A stretch of DNA of 64,000 bases from the NCBI GenBank assembly GCA_002150815.3, contig NDFF03000381.1, forward strand, positions 744,001 to 808,000, given 5' to 3'. Under the pieces are notes generated by a model. That model saw only the letters and a list, made by a program, of their open reading frames with translations. It made no database searches and was not told the DNA's origin. Both the position numbers and the translations under genes were made by a program. The stretch comes from Grammothele lineata. Lineage: Eukaryota > Basidiomycota > Agaricomycetes > Polyporales > Polyporaceae. Of the stretch, positions 1 to 14,215 are shown one piece after another (the first letter of the stretch is position 1; each line of letters begins with the position of its first letter).

Positions 1-779
1 GTTAGTTGACTTTCGCATGTGCTGTGTCCCCGCGTGCTCATAGATTTGGCCGTCAACTGCTTCTCAGGGAGAAGGCAGAGGAGATCGCTGTTCAGTGAAG
101 AGCCCATTTCTCACAAAGTGCTATCGATAGGTTGGCATTACTGTTCGGTATCCGGTGATATAAGCACTGAGATAATGGATGCAGTAAAAATCTACCAAGG
201 ACAACCGCAGAAATAAACAGGGGCACGAATGGCGAAAACCAAAGAGAAGGGCGCCGAGAACAGTTGCAAGTGAATTACAGGGGCACGCCTGCAAGCAGAA
301 AGCAACAGGGTGGCATACCGCATCTTACCAAGGGGAAGTGGGACCGGGGCGAACGACGTTTTTCAGGGGAAAATGAGGTTTCGAGAAAGAGTAACCGAGC
401 TCGGAGCCACAGCCGCTTGTCCACAACCACCACGATACTCACACACCCGCGCGGATGCCCATCAACTCGATCTACGACCACGCTGTTCTGGGAATCCGGG
501 CTGCGAAGCTTGTCTGCGCTGCCCCTCAAGGTCTCGCCCGGGCTTCTTTTGGCGTGCCCGTAGCTCATCGCTGGCCCATACTGTCGGGGACGTTCCGGAT
601 TGGCTTCCGTTCTCCGACACCCTCGCCCCCCATGCCAGGACACCAAAACGGATCCTCGCGCGTATAAAAGAGTTTCCGAGAACCCACAGTCCCTCGTCGT
701 ACTCAGGCCCCCTTCCCGCCCCTCCGTGCCCCGTACCCCGCCCTCCTCCTCCACCCTCCCCCCTCGCATCACTCAAACC
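1..779. other. Intergenic / upstream region of the aspartic protease
   Basis: No open frame here shows a recognisable protein or plausible exon chain; the longer frames are GC-rich shadows. The right end holds the TATA box and a C/T-rich leader of the protease gene that begins at 780. Confidence 0.6.
663..669 (+). promoter_or_regulatory. TATA box of the aspartic protease gene
   Basis: The sequence TATAAAA lies 111 bases upstream of the predicted start codon and is followed by a C/T-rich leader, a usual arrangement for strongly expressed basidiomycete secreted enzymes. The assignment rests on position and match only. Confidence 0.6.
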
Positions 780-2791
780 ATGTCCCGTAGCTTCCTCTCC
801 CTTCTCCTCGTCGCATTCGCCGTCGCGAGCACTCAGGCGAACCCGGTGGTCCAAGTGCGCGACAACCTCGTGCGGCTCCCGATCGCGAAGCGCATCAACG
901 CGACGGGCTCGGGCAACCTGCTCGCGCGCGACCAGGCGCGCGTGAAGAACCTCCGGGCGCGCGCGAACGCGAAGCTCACCGGGATCCCGCTCAGCGAGGA
1001 TGCCGTCATTGGCGTGTCCGCGGACAACCAGGTCGTTGACTACGTCGTGAACGTGAGTGCTCGTTCGTACCCGCGCTCGCCAAGGGTGAAGATGACTCAC
1101 TGGCTGGGATTATAGGTTGGCGTGGGCTCGCCCGCGACTACTTGTGAGTGTGCCATAATTTGCAGAGTGGGGTGGGATAGCTGATGGAGTTGTGGGTAGA
1201 CTCTTTGCTCGTTGACACGGGTAGCTCCAACACCTGGGTCGGCGCTGGCAAGGCCTTCGTGCGCTCCTCTACTTCCGTCCAGACCAGGGACAGCGTGGTA
1301 GGCCTCATTTAGTCTTCCCATACTTTACTTTACTTGACTCTCCCGCCTCAAGGCCGTCACTTATGGCTCGGGATCCTTCTCCGGTCAGTCTACCTATGTC
1401 CTCCCTCCCAACCATTACGAAACAAAAATCTCACTCACTCCATCCTGGCGACCACGCGCCCTCTGCCCTACGCGCACACAGGTACCGAGTTCACGGACAC
1501 AGTCTCACTCGGAAGCGGCCTCACCATCACTGGCCAGTCCATCGGTGTCGCAGCGCGCTCGACTGGCTTCGATGGTGTCGATGGTATCATCGGGTGAGTA
1601 TCCCCCTTCCCTCCTTTTCTTCGCTCCCCTGTCCGGAGCAGCGGCGCGTTTCCCGCGCGTGCCCCACCCGTGTCCCACGCTGACTGCGCCTCTCGTCGCC
1701 AGTATCGGCCCGGTCGACCTTACCACGGGCACGCTCTCTCCCGACACCCGTTCGACGATCCCGACGGGTGAGTTCTTCCTTCCGTCCCGCCCGCTCGGAT
1801 CCTCTCCGGCTAGTTGCCACGTGACTCATGAGAACGCATGCTGACGCTCTGCTCGCGCCCTTTCCCTTCTCTTGTACGTATAGTGACGGACAACCTGTTC
1901 TCGCAGGGCACGATCACTTCGAACGAGGTCGCCGTGTCCTTTGAGCCCACGCAGCAGCTCGACAACGTCAACGGCGAGCTCACCTTCGGTGGCACGGACT
2001 CGTCCAAGTTCACCGGCGCGATCACATTTGCGTACGTTCATTCAAGTTTACCGCGCAACCTCCGTGGATGTTAGTGCTGAACGCTGACGCCACGATGCTT
2101 CTGCTCTGACAGGCCCATCACGCGCACGTCGCCCGCGTCCGAATTCTTCGGAATCGACCAGACGATCACTTACGGCACAGCTAAGACGTCGATCCTGCCC
2201 AGCACGGCGGGCATCGTCGACACTGGTACCACCCTTGTACTCCTCTCCACTAGTGAGTCTTTCGTCAGTGGCCGCGCCAGAAGGGAACAGAGGGTTAACC
2301 TGCGGTGCGTATAGACGGGCTGGCCGCCTACCAGCGCGCCACGGGCGCCGTGCAAGATAATGCGACGGGCCTGCTCCGCCTGACCACTGCGCAGTTCGCG
2401 AACCTCCAGAACCTGAACTTTGTCATCAACGGCGTTCGTGCATTTGGTTCCTCTCATGCGATTCCTCAAAGCTAACCTTCCTGCAGGTCACCTTCGAGCT
2501 CACGCCCAACGCTCAGATCTGGCCCGTGAGTTTTTGTCGCCCTGCCACCCTCAGCGCTCTCTTTCTGACAGTCCCGCGCTCCGCTCCCCGCAGCGCGCGC
2601 TCAACACTGCGATCGGCGGGAACGCGAACAGCGTGTATCTCATCGTCAACTCGCTCGGCACGCCCTCGGGCGAGGGCCTCGACTTTATCAACGGTATGAC
2701 CTTCCTCGAGCGCTTTTACACCGTGTTCGACACTGCGGGCAAGCGTGTCGGGTTTGCGACGACCCCCTTCACGACTTCGACTGCGAACTAA
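780..2791 (+). CDS. Secreted aspartic protease, family A1 (polyporopepsin-like)
   Basis: This is a pepsin-type endopeptidase expected to be secreted and active at acidic pH. The start at 780 gives a hydrophobic signal peptide (about residues 1-20), then a basic propeptide. About eleven exons can be joined; the first ends at 1052 and the second is only 28 nt (1116-1143). The first catalytic motif DTGSSNTW is encoded near 1217, the flap tyrosine in AVTYGSGSFSG near 1353-1385, and the second catalytic motif DTGTT near 2219. The C-terminal part contains the typical FLERFYTVFD and RVGFATT strands and ends at a TAA. Both aspartates and the flap are present, so the enzyme looks intact. Length and motif order match fungal polyporopepsins; the precise substrate preference cannot be read from the sequence. 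Confidence 0.93.
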
Positions 2792-3213
2792 GAGGACGCA
2801 TGCGTATGATGCTGTGTGCGGTGCTAGATTCGGACAACGTTTGTGACGCCCCGAGGCGGTCTTTGGTCGCCGCGAAACGTCTGTAGTTGTAGATTATGTT
2901 GTAAAAGCTTGCCCTTTAACTTGAAAGTGTATTCTGACCCCGTTTCCGTCTCACCGACTCCACTCACGTAACCCTCGCGGTCGAATTGTGTTCAAAAGTG
3001 GCACGGTCATCGGCGACGGCGCTGCGGAAGCCATGCCGTCAGATCTTATCTGATAAGTCAGCGGCCAAGATACCCGCAGCCGCTTATCCCAGCCTCGGCC
3101 CTGCGTCGGCGGGCCCGCGTCCCTGGTCTCCCTTCCAGTCAGTCGACGGCTCTTGTCCTCGATCCACTTCCTGCCCTGCCAGCGAATATACCCAGCGACG
3201 CCCCCCGCCAACC
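2792..3213. other. Intergenic: protease 3' end and SFH5 upstream region
   Basis: It holds the 3' untranslated region of the protease (T-rich stretch near 2895-2930) and the upstream region of the lipid-transfer gene. I see no further gene. Confidence 0.6.
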
Positions 3214-4761
3214 ATGTCCGCTCCTGAGGCCACCGCTACGACCGCCGCCACTGTCCCGGAGCCCACCGAGGCTCCTGCTGCTGCTGAAACGGCACCGACG
3301 GCGGAACCTACGACTACTCCGGCGGCGGAGCCTGTTGTCGCTACTGCTACAACTACTGAGACCGCACCGGCGGCGGAACCGGAGGCCACGCCCGCGCCTG
3401 CAGCGGAGCCCACGGCTGCCCCCGTGACGACCGCAGAAGCCTCCACGGTGGAAGGTGCGTGTCGTCATGCTTATAAGCAGAGTATCGACCAAACCCCAGC
3501 TGACGATCCCTTCGCACGAACCTTGTACACACGTCTGTGCCTCGTGCACTATCGACGCACGGTCTGTCTTTGGCTGTAACGCGGCACGGTACGACTCGAC
3601 ACTATGACGACGCCCAACGACGCTGTGAAAGCAGCCAAGGAAGTGCCCGAGGTGGAGGAGCCCCAGAACCCGCTCACGCGCAAGTTCACGGCTGAGGAAT
3701 GGACTGCGGTGAAGGGCCTCCGCGTACGTCCCCTCGTGTTTCCCATTCCGCTCGTTTCTGACCTTGTCGCTATCGCCACAGGCCGAGCTTCCAACGGTCT
3801 TCGCGACCGCCTTCCCCGACACGAAGCCCACGAGCGTCACCCTCTGGGGCGTGGACCTCTCCACCACGCCCTCCGCCAAATCCTCCGTCGTGCTCATCAA
3901 GTTCCTCCGCGCGCGCAGCCTCGACGTCAAAGCCGCGTCGGACATGCTCGCTGCCACGCTCAAGTGGCGCACCGAGTTCAAGGTCGACGAGGTCATAGGC
4001 GAGACGTTCGACGCGGAGGTGTTTGGGAAGCTCGGGAGGGTGTATGGGGTCGATAAGGAGGGACGGCCGGTGACGTATAATTTGTATGGGGCGGTGAAGG
4101 ACATGAAGGCGGTGTTTGGGGACGTGCAGAGGTTTATTAGGTGCGTGTGTTGCTATTGGGCTCTTGGAGGTGCATACCGAGGTCGGGAGGGTTGACTTGA
4201 TGGTGACGGTAGGTGGCGCGTGCAGTTCATGGAGGAGAGCATCAAGCTGCTCGACTTTGAGAACATCGACCAGATGGTCCAGATCCACGGTACGCCTTCC
4301 CCTTCGGCGTACCCGTACACCCCCTGACTCGTCGCACATGGCAGACTACGATGGCGTGAGCATGTTCGCAGGGCGCGACGCGTCGCAGAAGGCCGCAGCC
4401 AAAGAGGCCACCGCCATCTTCCAAGACCACTACCCCGAGTTCCTCGTACGTCCCTCTCCCTCTTCCTCCCCTATCCTCCCTCCTCTATTTCTCTCATCTC
4501 CCTCCCCGTCTCGCCACGCTCACCACCCCCCATCCACAGTCCCGCAAGTTCTTCATCAACGTCCCCACGGTGCTCACCTGGATCTACTGGCTCTTCAAGC
4601 CGCTCGTCTCCGCCGCGACGCTCGCGAAGATGTCCGTCGTCGGCCAGGGCCCCAAGACGATCGGCCCCGAGCTGAGCCAGGTGATCGACGCCAAGGAGCT
4701 GCCGAAGCGGTATGGGGGCGAGGCGGAGGGGTGGGATGATGAGAGTGCGGGGAAGGCTTGA
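3214..4761 (+). CDS. Phosphatidylinositol transfer protein SFH5 (Sec14/CRAL-TRIO)
   Basis: SFH5 proteins move phosphatidylinositol between membranes and act at the ER and cell periphery; fungal Sfh5 has also been reported to bind haem. The first exon (3214-3454) encodes an unusual low-complexity Ala/Thr/Glu/Pro N-terminus of about 80 residues. The next exon is best joined from 3635, then 3782, and later exons begin near 4215, 4345 and 4540. The CRAL-TRIO-N helix region (LKFLRAR-type, here IKFLRARSLDVKAASDML) is followed by the lipid-binding domain with GRPVTYNLYG, RWRVQFMEESIKLLDFE and KFFINVPTVLTWIYWLFKP. Motif order fits SFH5 better than SEC14. The C-terminus is acidic and the frame closes with TGA. 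The phase of the first intron was used to choose its acceptor. Confidence 0.85.
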
Positions 4762-5077
4762 GCCTGATGGGTGGTTGAGTGGTCGAGTTCTGCGCTAGGT
4801 TGGCTTGTCGTTTGCTTGGCTTAACTGATTAGTTTGTATATTACCTTCGAATACCCACTCCCATATAGGTCCACTATTGCACACAACCCTCTTTCACTAC
4901 CCAGGCCAGTCTGACTGAGGCGGACTATGTATGGCTTCAGATGGCTTTCACCCACTCAATCACACCGCAATAGGAGTCAAGAGAAAGAAATTACTAATTC
5001 ACAATATAAATACAACCCAATACAACGATACAGAAACACAATCTCCAACGTCCCTCCAACCTCACCAAGCTCACGGC
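4762..5077. other. Convergent 3' intergenic region (SFH5 / histone H3)
   Basis: This 316-bp spacer lies between two convergent genes. It is richer in A/T than its surroundings and should hold both 3' untranslated regions. No coding sequence is visible. Confidence 0.6.
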
Positions 5078-6747
<1,670 letters not shown>

Positions 6748-7679
6748 ACGGGGAGGCGTTGTGTATGGACGGCGATTCCTCGGTGTATTGTTATGATTAG
6801 TGTACAACAGCAGCCCTATACCAGCCCTCTCCCCACAGACGGTGTGCCATGTGCGTGATTCGAGCTGTGGATGTCTCGGGCGGAGGGCCCCCAGCGTGAC
6901 GTTCGCGGCCGTTCTGCCGGCATCGGGCGTCTGCGTCTGTTTTCTGGCCTGCACGTCGCCTGTCTCGCGCTCAACGCCGTCTCTTCGCCCGTTACCCCAG
7001 ACTGTGCCGACTGTCGACCGAAGCCCCGCGCAGTCTCAGCTGTGTGTCATGGCGCGTGTGTCCTTGCTCGCTCTCTGCCTCGTTCGTTCGGCTGCTCTGA
7101 TCGTGTCTGCAAGAGCGCGCGGTGCGTAAAGTCTGATCTTCCACGCCGTCGCCGTCTGCGTTGTCGCCCAAGCAGCGAGCGTGCGCGGGGCCGACGACGG
7201 TGATTTCTCTGCGATTCCCTCGAGCGCGACATATCGCCTCGCTCCGTTAAATACGTCTAGCCTGCCTTGGGAACGGCCAGGTCCCCGCACCCGGCATTTC
7301 TCCGTCGCAACTCGTCTCTTCGCCTTCCATCGCCGCCTCTCCCCCCCCCGCCCACCGCCTCTCCCATCTCTCCAGCTCGGGCTCATCGCTCCCAATCTCA
7401 TCCAAAGCACGCACACCCGCCGTTTCCCATCAGCCCCGGGGGCGCGTCCTCTCTCGCTGTATTAGACTCGGTCTTCCTCGCCCCTGCCGCTACTCTTCCC
7501 GGCCCTTCCTGCTCTTCCCACTCCCTGCACCGAGCCCCTCCCCAGCCCGCTCATCTAAGCACTCCCCCCGCGATCCCTTCTCCCGCAGCCCCAACTCGTC
7601 CCGCGACGCCCTCCCCGCCCCCACACGCCCACAGCGCTCGCGCACCCGCCCCGAACAGAACACAGCAACTCGCACCAAC
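6748..7679. other. Intergenic: H4 3' region and C/T-rich F-box gene upstream region
   Basis: This 0.9-kb stretch contains the H4 3' end and a very pyrimidine-rich leader (about 7310-7670) before the F-box gene. Open frames here have no recognisable content. Confidence 0.55.
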
Positions 7680-8979
7680 ATGGCAACCCGCACCTCTCCC
7701 AACCGCGCGCAGCTCCAGCTCCCAAACGAGACCCTCTGCGCCATCTTTGAGCACCTCTCCCCCGCCTCCCTCGCCGCCGTCCTCCGCGCCTCCCACCGCT
7801 TCCACCTCGTCGCCGAGCGCGTCCTCTACGCCTCCATCGCCATCGCCGAGCCCCTCCCCCGCACCGCGCCGCACCCGCGCCGCACCCTCGCCTGCGCCGC
7901 GACCCTCCTCGCGCGCCCGCACCTCGCCGACGCCGTCCGCCGCCTCTCCGTGCGCTGGCAGACCGACCCCGGGCCCCGCGACGCCTACCTCCCCGCCGTC
8001 CTCCCCGCGCTCGCCACGCTGAACCGTGCGCTCCGCACCCTCCTCGTCCTCGAGCAGCTCGAGCTCGGCCTGGGGCTCGCAGGCGCCCCGCTCGACGCGC
8101 GCGCAGCCCTAGGCGGGTGCGCCTTCCCCTCCCTCCGCGTCTTCGCGCTCAGCGGCCTCGGACGCGGGTCCATGTCCCCAAAGCTACTTCCCCCCGGGGC
8201 AGGGGCGCACGCCGGGGAGCCCATCGCCTCTTTCCTCCTGCGCACGCCCGCCATCGAGGACCTGCGCCTGCACGACTGCTACGAGCCGCTCACCCTCCCC
8301 CCGCACGCCCTCCCCGCCCTGCGCGCCTTCCGCGGGCCCGCGCTCGCCGCCGCGGGGGTGCTCCCCGGGCGACCCGTGTCGGCGCTCGCGCTGGTGGGCC
8401 ACGAGTTCGTCACGGAGCGCGACCTGGCGCGCATCGCGTGCGCGCGCGCGCCGGTGCGGTGGCTGGACTTGAGCGGGATGAGCGTCACCCCGATCCTGCT
8501 GCGCGATTTGTCGCGGCACTTGAGGGACGTGGAGGTGCTCAGGGTGCGGCTTGCGTTGAGGCATACGCTGCACCATGCGCTTTCGGGAATTGTAAGTCTC
8601 CCTTCCTCCTTCCTCCTTCTTCCTTCCTCGCGGCGCCTTCTATTCGGCTCCTACCACTACGTTCTATGTTCACGCATACGCATACGCACACCCAACTGAC
8701 CCCCAGCCCCCCTCCTCCCTGCAGTCCCTCCTCGCCGGCCTCTCGCAAGTGCTCGGCGCCTTCCCGCTCCTCTCCCAGCTCGACCTCTCCCCGACGCCCG
8801 TCGACGGCGTCGCGCGCGGGAACGCGCTCGAGGAGAGCGCGCTGTGCACGACGTGGGCGCGCGCGTGCCCGGGCCTGCGCGCCGTCGTCTTTCCCTCGCG
8901 CACGGAGTGGAGGAGGGGCGCGGGGGAGGTGTGGGTGCCCGCGGGTGGGGGGGCGATGGCGGTTTGGACGAGGTATTAG
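7680..8979 (+). CDS. F-box domain protein
   Basis: Two exons (7680-8591 and 8725-8979) encode about 388 residues. Residues about 12-50 match an F-box, beginning LQLPNETLCAIFEHLSPASL, the helical motif that binds Skp1 and links a substrate receptor to the SCF ubiquitin ligase. The rest has leucine-rich, LRR-like segments (PSLRVFALSGLG, IEDLRLHDCYEPL, VRWLDLSGM, LSQLDLSPTP), suggesting a substrate-binding solenoid as in many agaricomycete F-box proteins. The coding region is extremely GC-rich. The intron is phase 0 and splices GTAAGT to GCAG. Such F-box families are expanded in mushrooms and substrates are generally unknown. Confidence 0.8.
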
Positions 8980-10372
8980 TTTTTTGGTGTTTGGGGTGGG
9001 GGTGGGGAAGGGGGCTGACGCGTTTGCGTTTTTTTATTTGCATGCGCGCGTCGTCGTCGCTGCCTGTCGGTCCCCGCCCTCCCGTCGATCCTTCGGATCG
9101 GACCCACCTGCGTCGCCCACACCCACTCCCGCGTCCAGACGCAGCCGAGCCTCCAGTCACCCACCGTGCAGAGGATGAACGACCCCGATCCCATCGCAGG
9201 CCATCTCAACTTGAGATGGAGCAAGGAGTCAGAAACGGAAGGGGCGGGTAATGTCCAACAATGCGTCGTACGTGCCCTGCTGCCCCTTGCTGGCCCAGCC
9301 TTCGAGAGTTTCGGGGCATCAAGCTATTCTACCAGCCCAGCTCAGCCCAGCTAAGCAGGAGCTAGCCCTGCGCTTCCTCTCGTCTCGCCAGTCAAACGGA
9401 AAACGTCCCCGTCTCATCTCTCTACCAGCTCCCGAAATCCGCACGTACCACACCTCGCTGTCCCGCTCACGACACTCATGACCCATCCCCCTCTCACGAC
9501 GCTCACGACGCACCCCAAATCGCAACTGTACAGTATAATCCCGCATGCCGCCCAAATCCGTCTGCACCACCTCCCTAGGGCCTACGTACGCAATGCGCAT
9601 CATGCACGTCACCCTCCACGGACCCGAGCAGGTTCATTATGTACGCATGCATATGCATGTATATATGGCACACGGTTCCCGCATGCCGCACCGCAAGCAC
9701 TATTACTCAGTTCACTCAGTTTACTCAGTTTCGCCCTCCTCCCCGCCCCGGGCCCGTGCGTACCCACGCACGCGCGTAAATTTAGCGCCATTATTGCAAG
9801 CTCCGGAGTTCCGTGTGCGCACCGTCCGCGTCACCCGCTGCCTTTTCCCGCCTTGGTAAACCTGGCAGACCAGGTGGTGGGCTGAGAGGGTCTCACGGCG
9901 AGGAGCAACGACAGAGGGGATGGGGGAGAGGGGAGCCAAATAAGATAGGATTGCGATTTGCGAAATGATTGCGAGGTACACACTACTACTTGTTCCAGAT
10001 ACAGGCCCTTCTTGAGCAAGCGCGGAGCCCGCTCCGAGTCCGCAATTCGAGCGTCGTTCACAATATAAAGTAAGAGGGAAAGGTTGGAGAGGAGGAATCA
10101 AATGCGAATGTGAAAGAAAGAGAGATAAAAAGATGAGAACAACGAGACGGGTGGGGGGAATAGTCTGTAGAGTATAGGGGATACACATATGCGGGTATAC
10201 ACGTATAACCGATGCATAAAGACACGGAGATCAGGAACTGGGAGCAAGGAAGGAGAAGTTGGGGAGCGGAACCCGCAGGGAATGCGACGGCACGCTAGTT
10301 TGAGCGGGAACGAGAACGAGGAGGTCGGGCGAAACGGGCGTGGGGCAGGAAGGGAAGTCTTGAGGCCTAGGC
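8980..10372. other. Intergenic region of 1.4 kb
   Basis: This spacer lies downstream of the F-box gene and downstream of the RhoGAP gene (convergent). It contains pyrimidine-rich tracts, a short ACTCAGTT repeat and purine-rich DNA near 10050-10330. I see no gene. Confidence 0.55.
9704..9730. repeat. Three tandem copies of a 9-bp unit (ACTCAGTTY)
   Basis: Three adjacent copies of ACTCAGTTC/T are seen directly. It lies in a convergent intergenic region and looks like a simple minisatellite. Confidence 0.8.
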
Positions 10373-13300
10373 CTAGGAATCGTCGCCCTCTTCGACGAAG
10401 ATGTCGGTGTAGTGCTCCAAGATGGTCTCGACGGCCTGTATGACGGAGATACCGACGTCAGTCGTGCAACAGAAAAAGAACGAACTACAGCCGCCGCCAG
10501 CTATGCATCGGGCATCCAATCGATCATAAAGTGGTACGCACCCGGTTCTGGAGCGAGGTGTCCGCCATGCCGGACAGCGCGCTGTTGAACAGCGTCGGGC
10601 CGAAGACGATCGCGAGGTTCTGCACCGACATTGAGTTCTGCGCCTCGTGCTGCGCCACTCTATTGCGCCAGCGCGGGTTCCAGGCACGGCGTGCGCGCGC
10701 ACGTCAGCGATCGCGTATCCGTATCCCGCGAGGAGCGGCGGGCGGACGCGCCGGACGGAATGGAGGGAGAGCGGGTAGAAGCGCGTGAGTCAGCGGCGGG
10801 GAAATCGATACGAGAGCGCGGGAAACGGGGCGTGGGGGTGAGCAGGGGCGTGACGCACTTGTGTAGATGGCCCATGAGGTACTTGAGCGTCGAGTAGTTC
10901 GGATCCGGCAGCGCGTTGACACGCTCGTGCAGTCGGATGTGCCGCGCCCGCTCGTTCTCGTTTCCTGGGCGTGGGCAAACCGATCAATATCGTACCACGC
11001 TCGCGCTCGAGGGCGCCGCCGGAGAGAAGGGAAACAGGCACGCACTCGCAGCCTCCATGAAGTCGTGGTGGTGGGCCGACGTGAACAGCGGGTCCGGGAG
11101 CTCGCGGAGCCACTGCTTGAGCACGCTCGTGACGTTGCTGATGTCCGAGGACCACTCCTCTGCGTCGAGATTCACCGAGTCGAGGTCTGCGGCGTTGAAT
11201 TAGCGTCGTCACCGGACGCGGCGCGCTGAATGGGCGTGCGGGGATCGCGGGGCCCCGCAAGCCGCCCCGGATCTTTCGCTCGGCGAGGCCTCTGAACGCG
11301 CTAGCGCCCGCCGCGGGCCTCGCGCGCGCGCGCGCGCCCTGGCAAGGGTAAGGGTGACGTACCTCGGTCGAGCCGCTCCTTCAGCTTCATGACCTTACTA
11401 TGCGTGCCCGCGATGCGGTACAGGCCCTGCTGGTCAAGCCCATACTTCTCGATCGCCTTGCAGCACTTCTCCATGATCGGCGGCACGTCCACGTCGTCGC
11501 GCGTCATCTGGTCCGCGAGGTCGAGCCCGAACGTCGGCCGCCCGCTCTTCTCGAGCGGCGCGTGCCCGATGCTGGGCGATGCCCCCGGGGGCTGGTGCAG
11601 CGCGGCGATGGGCGGGAGCTGCGATGCCGCCCAGTCAATCAGTCAGTCGGGTTCCTCTCCCAGACGCCGCACGCGGGAGACGCTCAAAGGGAAGACTCAC
11701 GAAACCCTCGTCGGCAGGCCCGGTCCGTCGGGGACCGTTCTTCTGGCCGCCGTGCGCGTACACATACGCGTTCATCCAAGTCTTGAAATCCGAGCGGTTG
11801 TCGATGGACTCCATCGTCGCCTTCAAACCGAGGACTGCGACGGCCGAAAGTTAGTCGGCCGGGAAGGGCGAAACGGGAGAGGAAGGGCGTTCACCTGTGT
11901 CATCCCTCGGCTGCAGAATGATCGCCTCTTGATGTACTATGCTCTCACACAGGAAAGCGTAGCGCGAAAGGTGGTACTGCGTGCCCAGATCGATCTCGTC
12001 CACACATTCCTTCAGCGACTGTCCAGCGCGACACCAAATGTCAGACCACCATCCTAACCCGGCGCGCTCCACAAACGCGCAGCCGCACCAACAGTAGTAG
12101 TACGCACTCGTAAGATCCGCGGCAGCTGGAAGTTGAAGTACTCTTGCCGGATCGCGGTCGTCTCGTGCAGCACCTTGCGGTACTGGTCCGACGCGGTCGA
12201 GATGCGCGCCCGGATGTCGTCCTCTTGCCGTTGCATCTGCGGAGCGCAGCCGTCTCAGCACCACCGTCCACGCCCGCGCCGCACATCGGCCCACCGCGCA
12301 GAACACAAAACGCAGAGCGCAGAATGGACGACGAAAGACGGAGTACGTACGTTTCCAGGGTTCTTGCCCTTCAAGAGCATGCCGCCCTTCGCGACCGCCT
12401 TGCCGATGACGCGCTTGCCGTTCACGGGCGAGCGCACCGCGCTCTCCTTGAGGTTCTCGCCCTCCTTCTGCAGCAGCAGCCGCTCGAGCTCCTCCGCGCC
12501 CATGTCGACGCGCATCTTCGCCTTGTCCATCGCCGTCTCCGAGTCCTGCAGCGAGCGCTCGTATCGTGTCGCTAGCTCCTTCGTCTATTTTTTCGCGGGT
12601 GCAGGTCCGGGTGATCCGCGAGGAATCGAGATGAGTTGAGTTGAGGGATGGGGATGTATGAGCGGGCACACGCACCGTTTTCCTGTTCTTCTCGACCTCC
12701 TTCACGAGGTTGTTCAGCTCCTCGCTCATCTCGTTCAGCCGCCGCGCGAACGTGATTCTGCTCTCCGCCATCCCCTCGTGCGTCTGCATCGCCGCTTGCC
12801 ACGCGCCCACGTACGATCTGTCCATGCCATACCGGAGGTCCGTTCGCATCGATAGGTTTGGGGGTATGGGGGACGAATCCAGAGGAGTCACTTACCCTGC
12901 TTTCCCTTCCGCTGCGGCGTAGTCCGCCGAGGACGTCCGCGCAAGTTTGAATAGCGACTTCCCGTACTCGTCCTCCAGTACCGCACGTTTCTTCAGGAAC
13001 GCCGCAGCCTCCTGCGTGCAGACACCACCCATCCCGTAAGACACAGCGCCCGCGGGGAAGGTGGGCAACGGAACAGTGACGCACCTTGCACGAAGTCGTG
13101 CTCTGCTTGATCCGATCGAGGAGGAGGGGAACACCGCACTGTCACCCCCGAAGAATGACGCACGTCGAGATGCGCATCCAGACAGATGGGCGGCCACGCC
13201 AGCAGGACAATCTGTCAGCGACCCGCGCAGATCCCAAAGCCTTCCTCGCGCGCCCTCCCCAGCGCGCCGGGGCGACCAGCCACAGGAGAAAAGAAGGAAG

Positions 13301-14104
13301 GCGGCCACTCACCCCGGTATCGCACAGCATCCTCAAGATGTTCTCGTCAAAGCTCGGCTCAACGAGCGTCGCGACGTCCACCGCGCTCGCCGGGCCCTGT
13401 CCGGGCCCGTCCATATGGTGGTCCTCCCCCGTGCTCCGCCCCGCGCTCGACGGCGCCCCCGAGTCCGAGTCCACGCTGAGCCGCGGGATCCCAGGGGTCG
13501 GCGCCGGGGGCGGCCCGTGCCCCAGGTCACTCGCGCTCGCTCCCCCTGCCCCTGCCCCTACTCCCGTTCCCCCGCCCGCTCCCCCAGCTAGCCCATCGCG
13601 ATACCGCGCCCCCGGCCCCGGCTCCGCGCTCGCGCGTCGATGCGGGCTCGCCGTGCGCGCCTTCGTCGGCGTCGGCGGCGCCTGCCCCTCCCCTCCTCCC
13701 CCTCCTTCCTGGCCGTGTGCGAACACCCCGCTGTGCGAATGCGCGTGATGCGGAAGGTGCGGCGGCGCGTGCGCGTGAGGGGTAGACGTCGCCGAGTCCA
13801 CAGACTCGCTTGAGGGGACGTAGTGCTGGTTCGTATACGGGGCCCGCCCCGCTGTCGTCGTCCCCATCCCCGTCCCACTTCCAGGGGTGAGCGGGCTCGC
13901 CGAGTACGGGCTTGGGGTCGGGGCGGAGCCATGTGCGTGGCCGTGGCCGTGGCGGGAGGAAGAGGAGCCGGGGTCGCGCAGGGCGTAGCCCTGACCTTGC
14001 CCGTGTGCATGTCCGTGCCCGTGTCCGTGCCCGGTGTCGGATGCGCCCCCGCCGTTCTGCTGCAGTTGCTCGCGGGAGGCGCGCGGGAGGCCCTCGTCGC
14101 TCAT
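10373..14104 (-). CDS. F-BAR / RhoGAP protein (Rgd1-like)
   Basis: A peripheral membrane GTPase-activating protein expected to bind curved plasma membrane and switch off Rho-family GTPases during polarised growth. Thirteen exons can be joined; the first runs 14104-13313. Residues 1 to about 255 are disordered and rich in His, Gly, Ser and Pro (GHGHGHGHAHGQGQG near residue 25). The F-BAR domain follows, starting near GVPLLLDRIKQSTTSCKEAA and including EDEYGKSLFKLA and long helices with RRLNEMSEELNNLVKEVEK. The C-terminal RhoGAP domain has the arginine-finger motif GLYRIAGT, LKQWLRELPDPLF and NLAIVFGPTLFN. Domain order matches yeast Rgd1 and fission-yeast Rga8-type proteins; no DEP domain is seen between. 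The protein ends EEGDDS. Confidence 0.88.
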
Positions 14105-14170
14105 CGTCTGCTCGATCTCGCCGTTCCGTTCCGTGTGTGTGGTATGAGGAGGGGGGGAGGCGCCGTCCTG

Positions 14171-14215
14171 CGGGTGTCGGGTGTCGGGTGTTGAGTGTCG
14201 GGTGTTGGGTGTGAG
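14171..14215. repeat. GGGTGTC/GGGTGTT minisatellite in the RhoGAP leader
   Basis: Five to six near-copies of a 7-8 bp unit lie just upstream of the RhoGAP start codon, within its probable 5' untranslated region. Copy number may vary between strains. Confidence 0.75.

Noticed and set aside
3139..4104. A 321-codon minus-strand frame opposite SFH5
   Set aside because: It reads antisense to conserved SFH5 exons and has no family match of its own.
8117..9178. Long Arg/Pro-rich plus-strand frame of 353 codons over the F-box gene
   Set aside because: It is the GC-rich shadow of the F-box coding frame; composition (Arg, Pro, Ala runs) is typical of an off-frame translation.
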